From: Austropuccinia psidii
Lineage: Eukaryota > Basidiomycota > Pucciniomycetes > Pucciniales > Sphaerophragmiaceae
Assembly: GCA_023105745.1 (NCBI GenBank)
Contig: JALGQZ010000003.1
Location: 78,838,696-78,902,695 of the forward strand
DNA length: 64,000 nucleotides
Reading direction: 5' to 3'
In this document: in pieces, positions 24,350 to 37,362 of the stretch
How positions within the stretch are numbered: position 1 is the first letter of the stretch
How the letters are laid out: each line of letters opens with the position of its first letter
Notes under the pieces: generated by a model
What the model saw: only the letters and a program-made list of their open reading frames with translations
Database searches by the model: none
Told to the model about the DNA's origin: nothing
Program-made: the position numbers and the translations under genes

Positions 24350-25419
24350 GTGGAAGAAAATTTCATACCACTTGAGACCCAGTCACAGGCCAACATACCA
24401 GTGACACCCTCAGAACCAGAGGGAAGCAAGGGCAAGGGAAAAAGACTTAGTGAAGGCCTCATTACAGCCAAAAAATGGACACCAATAGCCACTCAGAGGA
24501 GTAGAAAACCACGAAACTCTGCTTCAATACAGGGTAAACCAACCTTAACAACTTGTACAGGGAAGATTACAATTATTAACCCAGTTGTAACCTCCAAAGG
24601 CAAACTGCCCTAATCAGCAGATAACAAATTTGTACAAGGCACAGTCAAAGGTAAATACCCTAAGAACATAGCGTTTTTGACTGCTTGAAAACACTGATAT
24701 GTCCCCTGCATACCTCAGAGACCTTAGATTCCAAAGGAACCAGCCAGAGGACAGAGAAGGATTGTCCAGAACCAGAAGACCTGAAAGAAGACACCTTGGA
24801 CACAGTGGTGGATCGCAGAACAATGAGGGAGATAATATCAACCTTGCCATTCACACTCCAATTCAACAGAAACCTCAAACCAGAGGACTGGAAAGATATG
24901 AATCAAGTTCTTCAGATCGACCAACTCCTCAAAGACTTGTTTCAATGGAGCATGGACAACAAGAGGTTCAACCTAACAACTCACTGGGCAGAACTGGGAT
25001 CAAGCTGCCAGAAGATCTGTCTCAAAGAGATAGACTTCAAAGACCTTATGGTAATCACCAAAGGTTGGAATCCTACCAGGCAGCACAGACTCCTGGAGGA
25101 AAGGGCACAGAGGATGAGGGAGAATCAAGCTACTATCCAAGCAATAGAAGAACAATTAACCCAGACAGGGCCTACTCAGATTCTTTCAGGTTCACAAGGA
25201 GCAGGCCAAATCAGCTCTCCAGTGGCTTCACACCATTCAGAAACCAGCAGATCAGTGGCCAAGAGTCACCATTCTTCACAATTCCAGGAAGTTTCCAGGA
25301 GAAGACAAGGAAACAAGGGCAAGAACAAAGCCTCCTTCAACCAGAGGAGGAAAGAGTCAGACCCCATGATCCAGAAGCTGTTAGATTTGGTGAAAGAAGT
25401 ACACAAGAGCCAGAAGTAG
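24350..25419 (+). pseudogene. Accessory protein overlapping gag, family B (one in-frame stop)
   Basis: Exon 1 runs from ATG 24350 to 24650; exon 2 is 24719-25419, in a frame different from the gag frame that overlaps it. The 68-nt intron (GTAAAT to CCTCAG) contains the gag-frame ATG at 24699. Splicing joins GTVK to ETLDSKGTSQRTEK in frame and would give 333 residues, ending …DLVKEVHKSQK. The exon 2 product contains HWAELGSSCQKICLKE, TKGWNPTRQ and a basic GNKGKNKAS segment; GW-P followed by a GKxKA stretch parallels the A and C accessory proteins, but overall similarity is weak. In this copy a TAA at 24611-24613 stops exon 1. Function unknown. Confidence 0.7.
24651..24718 (+). other. Predicted intron removing the gag start codon, family B
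   Basis: GTAAAT to TACCTCAG. The gag-frame ATG at 24699-24701 lies 20 nt before the 3' junction, as in families A and C. Confidence 0.65.
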
Positions 25420-28400
25420 CTGTAAACCACTCTAGAATCAGTAGTCCTAGTAATAGAAACATTACCCCCACTCAGACTGAAAATAACATTGTCACATCTG
25501 AGAGTAACATCAACAGTGATACACTGTGGTTACAAATGTCCCAATATGCTGAACAATCTGCAAAACAGTTTTCAGAAATTAAAGCTAGCCAAGAGAGGAT
25601 GAGACAAACTCAAGCCTCCTTGGAACAAATAGTTACAAATCTTCAAGAAGGATATGCTCAACTGAGCAAAGCCTCTGAAGAAACCAACAAAAGACTTAAT
25701 ATATTCTTTGAAGAACAACACCACAGCACAAGGGACAGGGAGTGTCTGGATCAAGACATTAACAAATTGTTTAATGCCTACCATAGCTTGAAGCCCCAAG
25801 GCCAAGCTATGGAGAATCCATATCAACCAGATGACATCAAACCAGATGCCATGTTGTTGAATAAGGCAAGATCTCCATCACAATACCAGGATGGAGATGG
25901 CATGTCTTATTCAGAGAAGGAAGCCTTGAAACAGCTTCCTGAGGGCTCAAGCTGGCCCAAATTCTCTGGATCAGGAGAATATCATCATATGGAACTCATA
26001 GATTATATTTATGGACTCTTCATTGATGTGCCAAGCATACCAGACTACTGGATCACTGCTAGATTGAATACTGCATTTAAAGGTCAAGCTAGTATATGGT
26101 ACACGGAAATGAAAGAAATCCATGGCAGAAGAAACTGGCCTTGGTGGAAGAGTCAAATCATCCAAAAGTACAGTAATGGAACTTGGATATGACAAAAGAC
26201 CATGTCATTTGAAAATGACAAATACTCTGTGGACAAAGATCCATATGAGTGGTGTCTTAGACAGTCCAAAAGACTTAAAACCATTGATCCTCAGATGATC
26301 ATTCAAATGAGGAATCAGAAACTTCTGACACAACTGCCAGGAGAGCTAGAGCATGCAGTAAAATGCAGATGCAACCAGAATTGCACTCTAGATGACATTT
26401 CCAACACCTTACAAGACATAAGGAAAAGGACTAATATAAGGAAATTCACCCGATATAAGAGCAGTAGTTTCAAAGAGAAACAACCTTTCAGGGTAGAGTT
26501 TAAAGACAAACCCAGAGAAAGAGTGGCAGAAGTGGCTAAGAAGAAGAATTCTTGCCACAATTGTGGTTCAACAGACCAGTATGCCAACAACTGTCCAAAG
26601 GCAAAGAAAAAAGTCTATCCCATAGAGAAAGTCCCTGAGGAAGAACCTTCAACAGAGGATTCTGATTCAGACTCCATGGGTGATGCCATCAGAGAACCAT
26701 CTGAGGATGATCAAGACCCAAGAGAGGAATTTCTAGTGGAATACCAAGAGGAAACCCCACTAGAAATCCAGGACATACAGTTGGAAGCAGGCATGCCACA
26801 GGACACTGCTAACAAGAACTTGTGCAAACACACACAAGATGCACAAACATTCCTGGTTACACCAACCAAAGGAATGGCATTTATACATGGGACAGCCACA
26901 AAAATGACTGTTTGCATTGACAATGCTCAGCATCCACTGATCATTGATAGTGGAGCACATTGCTCCATAGTGGCCAGAAACTATCTGGATACCCACTTCC
27001 CAAACTGGGAAAAACAGCTCTTGCCCACTAAGGCAAAGAACTTTAAAATTGCATCAGGGAAGATGAATTCCATTGGGACAATTATCAAAGGGATAATTAT
27101 ACCCCACAGGAAGGGCAATATCAGACTCAACCGAGAGTTTGTAGTGCTTAATGATGCCCACATCCAAGGGGTTTTACTGGGAACAGATTACCAGAGGATG
27201 TATGGCATAGCCATTTACAACAGTAAAAATAGGCACATCACCATTGGTACTAACAAGGAAAAGAAATTTTCACTTGACATATACCAGATATCTTCTCAAG
27301 ACCCACTAGAAGAACTTCTGAAGGAATTCAGAGAGGGACAGTTTAGCACTACCCTCACCAGTAAACAAAAACTAAGCTTACTGAAGATGCTGAGAAAGAA
27401 TAGACCAGCATTTTCCATTTGTGAAGAACCATTAGGCAAGATCAAGGGCCATGATATAGAACTATATCTGGATGTGGAGAGGCCTTATCCACCCATGCTG
27501 AGGAGACCTCCTTATCCAGCAAGCCTGGAAACCAGGAAGGAAATTGAGAAACATATCAATGAACTCCTGGACATGGATGTTATCAGAAAGATTGGACACA
27601 ATGAAATAGTGGAAATCACCACTCCTGTCCTTATCACCTGGCATGATGGGAAGTCTAGATTGTGTGGAGACTTCAGAGCCCTGAATAACTACACAAAAGC
27701 AGACAGGTACCCTATACCAAGGATACCTCATGCGTTGGATAAGCTAGCCAAAGCCAAATACATAACCAAGATGGATTGTATGAAAGGCTTCCACCAGAAT
27801 GGAGTTAAACCAAACTCGATGAAATTACTCAGAAGCATATGCCATATGGGCATATATGAGTACACCAGAATGCCATTTGGCATCAAGAATGCACCAGCCC
27901 ACTTCCAAAGGATGATGGACACCATATTTCAAGAAGAAATCATGGAAGGCTGGATGGTAGTATATAGTGATGATAGAAATCATATCAAAAACTTTGCACA
28001 CATAACTAGTAGTTTATACAGGTTATGTTCAAAAGATGTAGTTTTTGAAATAACCAAGGAAAGGAGGGATGCATATGAGAGGATCAAATATTAACTCACT
28101 AATGCACCTATGCTCATCTTACCTGACTTTGAACTACCATTCAAGTTATATATAGATGCAGCATGCAGTCAAGGCCTAGGAGCAGCCCTTCACCAAAGAC
28201 AAATTGTGGATGGTGAACCAAGAGAAGCAGTAATTTGCTACATCTCAAGGCAGCTGAAAGATTCAGAAGCCAGGTATGGGGCCACCCAGACTGAATGTCT
28301 ATTTCTAGTCTGGGCTCTAGCAAAACTCCATTATTATTTGGAGGGTGCAGTTTTTGAAGTCTACACAGACTGCACAGCCTTGAAGTCCTTACTAAACATG

Positions 28401-30054
28401 AATACTAAAAATAGACATATGCTGAGATGGCAAATAGCCATCCAGGAGTATAGAGGGAACATGACCATCATATACAAGGAAGGTAAAAGCCATACCAATG
28501 CAGATGGCCTCAGCAGATGGCCACTGGACAATGTTAAAAGCAATCCAGCTTATGACCCAGAAGTTGCAGCAAAAATCCCTATCCATTTTATGGAAATAGA
28601 TAGGAGGAAAAACTTCAGATTATCTGAATGGGCACCAGAAAGTGGTACCCTTGACAGTGGAAACACTGACTCAGAAGGGACAGAAACTCCCATACTGGGA
28701 ATAAGTTCCTCAGAACTGCACAATGAATTCTTCAGTGCAGTACAGAAGTCGTATGCCAAACACAAACAGTGTAGCATACTACTCCAACTCCTTCAACAAA
28801 AGTACAGGAGTGCAGAACTGGAAACCCAGCTAGAAGAACCCTGGTTGAGGGCCTATAAGGACAAGAAGTTTTTTCTTATAGATGGCCTGCTCTACCATAG
28901 AGAAAAGCACACAAGTGCACTCACAGTGTTAGACAGAGACCACATCTCATTGATCCTACAAGAATGCCATGACTTCCCCTATATGGGACACATGAGTGAA
29001 GACAGGACCAAAGAGAGGGTAGCAAGCACAGCTTGGTGGCCCAAGTGGGAACAAGAGTTGAGTGAATACACCAACACTTGTGAAAGATGCCAAAAGGCAA
29101 ATAGGAAACATGGGAAGAAGTATGGGTTACTTCAACACATAGAAGAACCCAAGCACCCATGCGAAACCCTCAACATGGACTGGGTTACAGGACTTGTCCC
29201 AGGAGGCAAAGAAAACTATAATGCCTGTTCAATCATAGTTGATAGGTTCAGCAAGAGCATGAGGTGTCTACCATGCCATAAAGAAGACACAGCCATGGAT
29301 ACTGCTCTGTTGTTTTGGAATAACATCATATCTACCTGTGGAGTCCCTAAGATCATTATTAGTGATAGGGACCCAAAATTCACATCTGAATTTTGGACTA
29401 ACTTATATGACATGCTTGGTACCAAACTTGCTTTTTCCACAGCTTACCATCCACAAACAGATGGCCTAGCTGAAAGGATGATCCAAACAATAGAGGACAT
29501 CCTTAGAAGATTCTGTGCCTATGGCATGGAATACAAGGACCATGAGGGATACCCTCTTACCAGCAGTCCAACTGGCTCATAATACAAGCCAGCACTCCAC
29601 CACAGGAAAAACCCCTGCCTTGGTAGAGAAAGGGTGGAATCCCCTGTTGCCTGTGGATCACTTGAAGAGAAATCTCCTGACTATCCACCTGACAGCCAAA
29701 GACTTCCATGATATGTGGAAGGGGGCCTGTGACACAGCTGCCAAATGCATAGGTGAGGCAAAAGAATACAATAAGCAGAGGTGGGACAAATCACATATGG
29801 AACCTGACTTCAAAGAAGGGGACCAAGTGTTAGTGTCTAAACTGAACTTCAACAACCTCAAAGGACCTAAAAAGATGAGGGACTCATTTGTAGGACCTTT
29901 TACTATCATTAAGTTGATAGGAATAAATGCAGTGGAAGTCAAACTTACTGAGGAGTTTTCAAGGAAACATCCAGTCTTTCCAGTAAGTTTGGTCAAACCA
30001 TACTTCCAGACAGAGGAGGAGAAATTCCCCTCCAGGAGGAAGAACCCCACACCA
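24699..30054 (+). pseudogene. Gag-Pol polyprotein, family B (broken)
   Basis: Gag starts at 24699 and runs to a TGA at 26190-26192 (after NGTW-I). The same polyprotein continues from 26202: zinc knuckle CHNCGSTDQYANNC with Gln replacing His, protease LIIDSGAHCS, and RT with [12 protein letters not shown]. Directly after VVYSDD about 85 codons of RT (rest of palm and thumb, judged against A2) are deleted, so the frame jumps to NHIKNF. A TAA at 28092-28094 interrupts before RNase H ([14 protein letters not shown]). Integrase keeps MDW, SDRD and AERM. A short deletion near 29550 shifts the frame, and the last part (29515-30054) is cut by the giant transposon after NPTP. Not autonomous. Confidence 0.92.
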
Positions 30055-30100
30055 CACCGGGGCGAATCTCGTGTCAATCGTCGGCGATTGACTTCACGTC
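30055..30100 (+). repeat. Left terminal inverted repeat
   Basis: 46 bp, matching the reverse complement of 63279-63324 at 44 of 46 positions. Its inner part contains the palindrome GTCAATCG-TCGG-CGATTGAC. Confidence 0.9.
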
Positions 30101-30172
30101 AAGCAAACGTCAAGCAGGATAAAAGTCGAGCTCACGTCAAGCAAAAATCAAGCGAACGTCAAGCACACGTCA
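30096..30172 (+). repeat. Left subterminal ACGTCAAGC repeats
   Basis: ACGTCAAGC occurs at 30096, 30107, 30134 and 30156, with variants ATCAAGC and ACGTCAC between and after. The right end has related ACGTCA words on the minus strand (63160-63215). CACTA elements carry such subterminal repeats as binding sites for their DNA-binding transposition protein. Confidence 0.75.
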
Positions 30173-30385
30173 CACTCTGGTCTTACACCAAATCCTGTGA
30201 CATCCAATAATATTGGTTCCCCTGTGCCTTCAACTCAGATTCCTCACCACCTGATCATCCCACAACCGTCCGATGATTGGTAAAAATTACACCAGACCCG
30301 CCTGTTTGCACACACACACATCAAAGATGTCCTTCAGCCAGTTTTGATGTAGGCGGGGGGTTTGACTTCACCAGGTCATCCATGA

Positions 30386-30625
30386 AGTGTGCGTGTGCAT
30401 TGGCGTGTGCGGGCGCGTTTGCGTGTGCATTGGCGTGTGCGGGCGCGTTTGCGTGTGCATTGGCGTGTGCAGGTGGGTTTGCGTGTGCGGGTGGGTGGGC
30501 GTGTGCATTGGCATGTGCGGGTGGGTTTGCGTGTGCATTGGCGTGTGCGGGTGGGTGTGCGTGTGCATTGGCGTGTGCGGGTGCGTGGGCGTGTGCATTG
30601 GCGCGTGCGGGTGCAAATGCGGGTG
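30386..30625. repeat. 30-bp minisatellite
   Basis: About eight units of GCGTGTGCATTGGCGTGTGC plus a variable GGGYGSGTTT tail, period 30 bp with one shortened unit near 30481. The long open frames over it on both strands are a by-product of the repeat. 30173-30385 and 30626-30892 hold no gene that I recognise. Confidence 0.9.
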
Positions 30626-30892
30626 TGGGTACGCAAAAGCCGATTCCGCTTCCAACATGATGATGGCGCAGTTAGAAATTTTGGATGCTATGAAAGGTGA
30701 GTGTGTGGGTCATTTGATCATTGGACTTGGCTTATTCACACTGTACCCAATGTCAAAATAGTAAGTTCTTTGTGGCAATGTGAAATAATGGGCTTTGCTT
30801 GTCACAATGGCATGTCTCTGTCACTAAATTTTGAGGCAATGATTTCACTAGCAAAATTGCTAATGAATCTGAGAGATTTGCATTTTTGTAGA

Positions 30893-33800
30893 CTAAATAT
30901 CATGAAATAACGGCTTTATCATTACAAGCAGTCCAAATGACAGAGCTTTGTTATCATACAATCCACAGTTACCTTCTATTTCTTCTTCTGATATAATCAA
31001 GTGTCCATCATCAAAACCAACAGCTTTATAAATATTGAGATACGGCCAATCTGGTAGGAAATTCACATCAATCTTCAAAGTTTTTAAAATCAGAAAGTTA
31101 TTATTCAGTATGCTAGATGGCTCAGAGACTTTGAAAATGCTATCAATAATACCAAATTGTCGTGAGTTGCCCCTCAGAAAACATATCACACTGTTGCTGA
31201 TATTTTTGGATTCAGTTGAAAATATATTGTTCCCAATATTAATGTTTGAAACTGGAAAATACCAAGGTGAGACAATCCTTGAAGTGGGAGGACTTGTGGA
31301 TTGCATGGTAGTGTCTAAGCTGATCCAATCAACTACTTCCCTTGTGGAATGAAAATTCTGTAAGTACTCAACCAGGCAAGCATAATTTTGTTGGTCATGG
31401 CGGGATGGCTTGTTATATTTATGGTGATTGAACACGGCAGGTGGCTGTGATTCGAAAAGCTGTTTTATTTCACATGGCACAGATGGGGATTTCAGGAGAA
31501 CGGAAAGGTTGGAACATCGACAGATATGTTGAAGTAAGGTTTTATCTATATCATCTATTCAGAGTTGCAAAAAGTTAGTCTTATTCAGTTCAGGTGTTTC
31601 ATCAATGTGAATATATTGATCTTATTAATTGACGTACATATCTTGTTATTTGTTGGCATCTTTGCAAATACTCCAATCAAGCGCTCATAACCCCATGTGG
31701 CTGAGGCTTGTGCTGGGCCCCAACGTTGGAAGAGTTCGGGAATATGATCAGCAAAATGATGATTTGGTTTACTTTTCTGTTTTGGGAACAGGTGTTGATT
31801 GGAAAGGCGGAATTTTTTCCAATGTTCAGCAAATGCAGTCGCATCATCTATTGAAACAGTCCAGCTTGTGGCAATGTTGATAGCACTAATCAAATGGAAT
31901 GTATTCTTGGCTAGTTCATTTGCAAGTTCTTCTGACTGACCCATTTTTCTTTGTGTGTTGGCGTATTGGTGTGCATCTAATGACATCTGTTGACTGAGCA
32001 TTAGAAATGGAATATAGACCTTATATAAGAGAGCCCATTCAGCGGCTTTTAAGCTACCATGAGAGGGGGAACCCATTTTGCAGGGAACTCTTGTCCATGA
32101 TGAGGGAATTATGGTCTCAGATATGATTTGTCGGAGATGCTCAAGAGCCTCACCCTTGATCTGGTGATCGCTCAGTGCAGTGATATCCAATTCAGAGGGT
32201 ATTTCAGAAGTGGGGATGTAATCGGCATCAAATGAAGGAATCTCCGCAGAACCACTAGATGGATGTTCTGTGTGAAGGGTGGGCATTGGGAAGTAGTGGG
32301 GAGTGGCTCATTTATTATTTTTGCTGCGTCTCTTCTCAGGGAGCGGGCCTCTCTCAATGTGATTTTATCAAGAGAGCTGTTGGAGGTCATGGAATCTGAG
32401 TCTGAACTGTTGGTGTCATTGGATTTCCTGCGGGACCTGAAGTAAATTTTTGATTTCGCCTCTGGAATGCACAATTTGAAAGTTGCATGATCCTTCAAAA
32501 TTCCAAGTATTAAATTATGCATTATGTCAAGATTAACCATTCTGGTTGCATCCCAATACGGAAGGTCTTCCAAAATTGAATATCAAACTCCATACTCAGA
32601 GAAAATTGCTTGTCTTTGTTGTGGGGTTGCCCGAAGCCATTTGGCAATGGTTGATTTATGACTTTGGTATGAGCGCGTGTAGTGAAATTGAGGACCAATT
32701 TCTTCAATTTGAGCTTTGTGAATGGTGCAAAAATTACAAAAGTGGTTTCCTGAATGGGAAATAAATCCAGTAAGCTTGCGCATGGCAACCACATCCGCAA
32801 TGGCTGTGAGGATGGCAACACGGATAAAGGATCCTGATGGACCTGTTGAGGTGGGTGCAAAATGGTAACCTTGCCATAGCTCTTTGAGCTCGTTGATGAG
32901 TGGCATTAATAGATAATTCAATTGAAGCGCAGTTGGCTCCTTCGGACCAGGGATGATTCCTGCAACATAGACATTCTCGGGCTTCAATCTTTCACTTGGG
33001 GGGAGATTAAGACAAATAAGCATGATAGGTCCAATGCTAGCCGACCGGGTTGACTTTCCATGTGCATTAAACCAGTCCACATATATGGAGAAGGCCAATG
33101 CACCAGGAATGGACATGAATGGGGGGTCATGGATATTTCTAGTGCCAGTGAAGCGTCTCCAGACCAATCCATCCCAGACGTCACGTTTTGGGGAATCTTC
33201 GGGAGTTTGGGATTGTTGATGTTGATGCAGAATGTCCATAATTCCAGCCCGCTGGAGAAATCTGGCAAGCCAATTTTTGAATGGTTGATAAATGAAATGT
33301 TTTGTTGGTATAAATTTTTGCTTTATGTTGGTTGTGTTTTGGGTGTGGGGTTCAGATGAATAGATGAATTTGCCTAATGATTGTGTGCAAGGGGGATCAT
33401 GATCATTTGGGTCATTATGGCGTTGACAGTGGGGTTGGTCAGTTGTGACTGATTCAGTAAGGCCATTAAGAGAGAAACATTGAGGACAACATATATAGTT
33501 TTGAATCACTGGCTCCAATTGGAGATGTTCAAATATGGTACTCAGATCTTGAGGTATATGGAATGCAGGAGCGGGGGGACCAGCTGAGCTTGAGATACTG
33601 GACTTGATCAGCAGGTTCAGGGCGGGGTTGAGTATGCGTGAAGCCCTGCGGGGTATATTATACCTTAATGATAGAATGGCAGATATTATCATTCCTACGT
33701 CTTGTGGGGGAAGGGTTTGACTGCCACTATATGGTTTCTGTGCAGTTGAATTGAGACCCGCTGGAGTTGGGAAAGTGCTTTGGGTCAAACGTGAATAATC

Positions 33801-34034
33801 AGCTGGGAAGATTTGATCCAATAGAATTTGTGGGCACCCAGATCCTGATGCAGAAGTAGGGATGTTTGGAAGAGATTTGGGTGCAATGGTTGATTTGAGC
33901 TTTTTAATGTGCTGTTTATATTGGAAAGGTGTGAAGGCAACTCCTTGCCTATCACCCTCAGGGGAAGAGTGTGTTTGAGTTGAGCAGTGTTGACACATGC
34001 ATATACGCATTGAGGAATATGGCCGGGTTGTCAT
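30893..34034 (-). pseudogene. Tnp2-type (CACTA/Plavaka-like) transposase, broken
   Basis: From ATG 34034: a Cys-rich start (CMCQHC), then the hallmark core with FSIYVDWFNAHGKS, LNLPPSERLKPENVYVAGI, IPGPKEPTALQLNYLL and FISHSGNHFCNFC; further on LDIMHNLILGILKDH, CKMGSPSHGSLKAAEW and HHFADHIPELF followed by WGYERLIGVFAKMPTNNK. An 83-bp intron (31637 down to 31555, GTACGT to AATAG) joins NNKIY to DIDKTLLQHICRC, and the protein ends at 30893 (roughly 1020 codons). Such transposases cut the element at its inverted repeats and reinsert it. Two lesions: an in-frame TGA at 32583-32585 (GV-stop-YSILEDLPYW, probably CGA to TGA) and a frameshift near 32290. This copy could move only with help. Confidence 0.92.
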
Positions 34035-34994
34035 TGCTGCAGGAATTGGGAGTACGGTTGGTTTGTGTATAAATATCTATGGTTGATGTGAAAGTGTTTA
34101 GGAGTGTTATTAATTGGAAATAAAATTCAGTGATTATTTATGAAGGGGGAGATGATTTGAGCCAGCTGAGGATTTTATCCCATTTGTAATGGAGCATGAG
34201 CTGCAGTGGATAAAGTTTAACATGTCTCATCTGGATGGCGGAATTGGTTAGGCGTTTAATTGGGTAAAATGCCATGCTGCTCAATGCTCATACATATTCT
34301 AGTTTATTTACACATTGTGATAGTGCGGGTTTGACCATTGAGGGGGTTCCATTAGTGAAGTGTTACCATTGAATTGAGGGGATTAACATTTAATCCATGT
34401 ACGCTGGCACGCCATTGTACATCGTTTAAACCTTATTACAGACATAACTATATAACTCTATTACATAAGGGGTTGGAGTGCAGCTAAAGTCTTGGTATTT
34501 GGTTTGAGTGCGGCGGGCTTTGAATCAGTTGGAATGTGATTTGGATTGTCTTGCCTTTCGGGAAAAGGTGATGTCTCTTTTGTGGGTAAATCCTTCATGA
34601 ATATACCCCTTTACAGATGTACAATGTTGTGGAATTTCAATGCATATATGGGCAGTTTGGATAATTCACAAAATGTGACAATGGGGAGGCATAAATGGTA
34701 CTGAATATGATTACTTATGAATGATGGGTCCCCTTTGAGATCAAGGAAATACCACATTATATGCTGGTAGGCCGTGCAGGGTGGTTTCCGACAAAAGCGG
34801 AGGAGCTCAAGAGGAGGCAGGGAGGATTCTCCTCAAAAGAGTCTTATCTGACTTCCACACAACACTTAGTTCCAACTATTCATAGAATTTCTCTATTCTA
34901 AATTTGAAAAGATTTCATCTCATATCACTCTATTTTATCATAATACTGAGGTGTTTTATCTAGTTAAAAATATTAGTGTACTTTTTCAGCCCTT
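34035..34994. promoter_or_regulatory. Divergent intergenic region between transposase and 34995 gene
   Basis: 960 bp between two divergent starts, so it should hold both promoters. It contains one of the 24-bp palindromes (34398-34421). No TATA box is convincing. Confidence 0.5.
34398..34421. promoter_or_regulatory. 24-bp palindrome, copy 1
   Basis: Pattern TGTAC-NN-TGGC-NN-GCCA-NN-GTACA, dyad-symmetric except at the NN positions. Same family as 40163, 40297, 47054 and 48983. Confidence 0.6.
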
Positions 34995-37056
34995 ATGTCA
35001 TCTTTCAAGTCACATAAATCCCGTTCAGGTTCTGTTCATGACTCAAATAGTGAATCTAGCATAGAATATGTTCAAACACAGTCACCATTGAGTCCCAACA
35101 TTCCTCTCACAACCCCTATCGCATCCTCAATGAATGTATCAGGTCTTAACATTGATGTGGGCAATCCAAAGGCTCCAACTTCAAACACTTGGTCGATCCC
35201 AAATATTTCCGTCACTCCAATTCCCCCGAATCCCACTAATACACAAATTCATGTGTCTCAGGGGCCAGAAGGCACACCTCAAATCTCCTCACACGCTAAT
35301 CCCCAATCAAAATTTCCACGTGAGTTCCTCCTTAATCCCGGTCGGAATCCAGTCGCATCCCAGGATCCCTTTGGCCAAAGTAAACAGCCAACCCTCAATA
35401 TTCCATCAGGATCGCAGGTTCATGTGGGTGATGAAAGGCGCGTGGATGGGGGGCGACGAAAAAGACCTTTGGAAAATGTATCTTGGAGCGGTCTGTCGGA
35501 GGGAAATCCAGTATTGACGCTTCATCAAAGTAAGTCATTTGAATTTTGGAGTAGAAACTTATTCACAATTTGATATGTTTGTTTCATGGGTTAGATATGG
35601 CACCTAAAGGCAAGTCAGTCCGATCTCAGGAGCCAATTGAAGATCGTGAGGATGACCAGTCTTCATTAATGTTTTGATGTGTTAAATGATGATTTGCATA
35701 GCAGGGGATGAACTTTATGTGTCTTCACCTCTGGTCCATAAAGAGAAAGTCACTGGACGTCATCATCCATATGCCTCCAAACCAAGAACGGGTCATGCCA
35801 GTACATCAAGAGCAACAATGGTGGATGATGAGGATGAGAACATGTCTCCGACTCAAAGTGAAAGAAATGATGAACCAAGGAGGGACAATTTCACAGCGCA
35901 TGAGCAAGGCACTCAATCAAATAGTGAGTTCACCCATCCTCAGCTGGGCCTCGCCCAGAGTATGCTTGAACAATCCGAGGTCAGACAGCAAAGGAACCAG
36001 GCCCGCAAAGCTCACAATGTGGCGAAACGTGCAAGCCAGAAGGAGCAACAAAAATGGCTGAAGGCAGAACTTCCAGAGAATGTCCATGGAATGAGATCAG
36101 CAGTACACGCACATTGCCTGTTCCTACTCAAAGTTAGGGATAAGGATTTTTCCTCACTACCAGCACCACCCAGCACAGAAGAGCGTGAAATTGCAATTCA
36201 AGTGGCTGGTCATCTCGGATATGTCCCCGAGGATGTGTTCAATGAGCCATCAACACAGGTTCAGTCTCAGGGTTTCCAAAGCTACTGCGAAAATGAGCTG
36301 CACAAGCTAGGACTAAAGCGATTCACTTGGGACTGGGAGAGCTCATGGCAACATCCGTTCAACGAGCTGATGTCTATGGTGTTTTACCGTACATTCCGTC
36401 TTGCACTTGTCAGCACTGAGTATCATCACTACTGTTGGAACAAGGATCATAACAACTATGGGGTCGTGGCGGCTTTAATGGAGCAATATTTCACTTATTT
36501 GAAAAGAGAATGGAAGTCTATTCAAAAGGATGCGGAGTATTTGGTAAAAAAGAAGGAGAATCAAAAGCTCGCAAAGATTCGTCAAAGAGTTAGTTACTGT
36601 ATCTCTTCTTCATTGTGGACCAAGTCTGATGATGATCTACTTGATTATGTGCAGACCTGTGAGCGCCGTCGTGAATGGTGTGATACAGCTAAATTTCCCA
36701 TTCTAGCATCACAATTCAATGACCCTCGAGTATGCTCAGATACTGAGGAGGTACTGGAAAATGGCCGTCAAGTTTACCGCAAAGTGGGATTACGCTGGCG
36801 CTCCCAGTTATTTAATGATTTGGTATTGAAAATGGATAGAGACATAGAGTTTTGTAATCGGATTAAAAAAAAGGGTAAAAAAACTATTGATAGATTGCCA
36901 GAATTACGATCGACAGATGATGGTGATATTCCGGAAGGCCTATCATTTCAGGTATTTGATCAAGATTGGCTCAAAGGCTGTAGTAAGATGCAGACTAGCG
37001 CCCTCAAGATACTTGACATGCCAGTTATTAGGCCTAATGGTGATGCTCTGCAATAA
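34995..37056 (+). CDS. Unknown giant-transposon protein (645 aa, three exons)
   Basis: Proposed exons: 34995-35529, 35595-35645 and 35705-37056, with introns GTAAGT…TTAG and GTGAGG…GCAG that keep the frame. The first 180 residues are Ser/Pro/Asn-rich and probably disordered. A basic, Gln/Lys-rich helical stretch (QQRNQARKAHNVAKRASQKE) follows, then a compact C-terminal region with AHCLFLLKVRDKDF, WDWESSWQHPFN, YHHYCWNKDHNNYG, RRREWCDTAKFP and GLRWRSQLF. I recognise no catalytic motif or named domain. It lies head to head with the transposase and is intact, so a role in transposition (like the TnpA partner of plant CACTA elements) is possible but unproven. The middle exon is the weakest part of the model. 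Confidence 0.7.
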
Positions 37057-37362
37057 CTTAGTAATTTGTCACGGTATAGCACTGTGACAAATTAAAATTT
37101 TGTGAATTATTTGTGCAGGTGTAATAAAATCTGATTATTATCTCTTAAGGATGCAACAACTTGCTAAATATGTTAGAATATAGACAATATGAATTGAAAT
37201 GTATCACCGTCTCCCTTGCAATAATACTCTATTGCTCATTTTCATTGAGGAAATATTGAAGAAGTTCGATCCAGCTCATGGTGTTCATAATTGTGGACCT
37301 GTGCCAGAGTCAACAGGAGTTATCAACTTTGTCAATCACAAATTATATAATATCAGTAAGGC

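Noticed and set aside
30277..30660. Long open frames on both strands over 30277-30660
   Set aside because: They are produced by the 30-bp minisatellite, whose period is a multiple of three.
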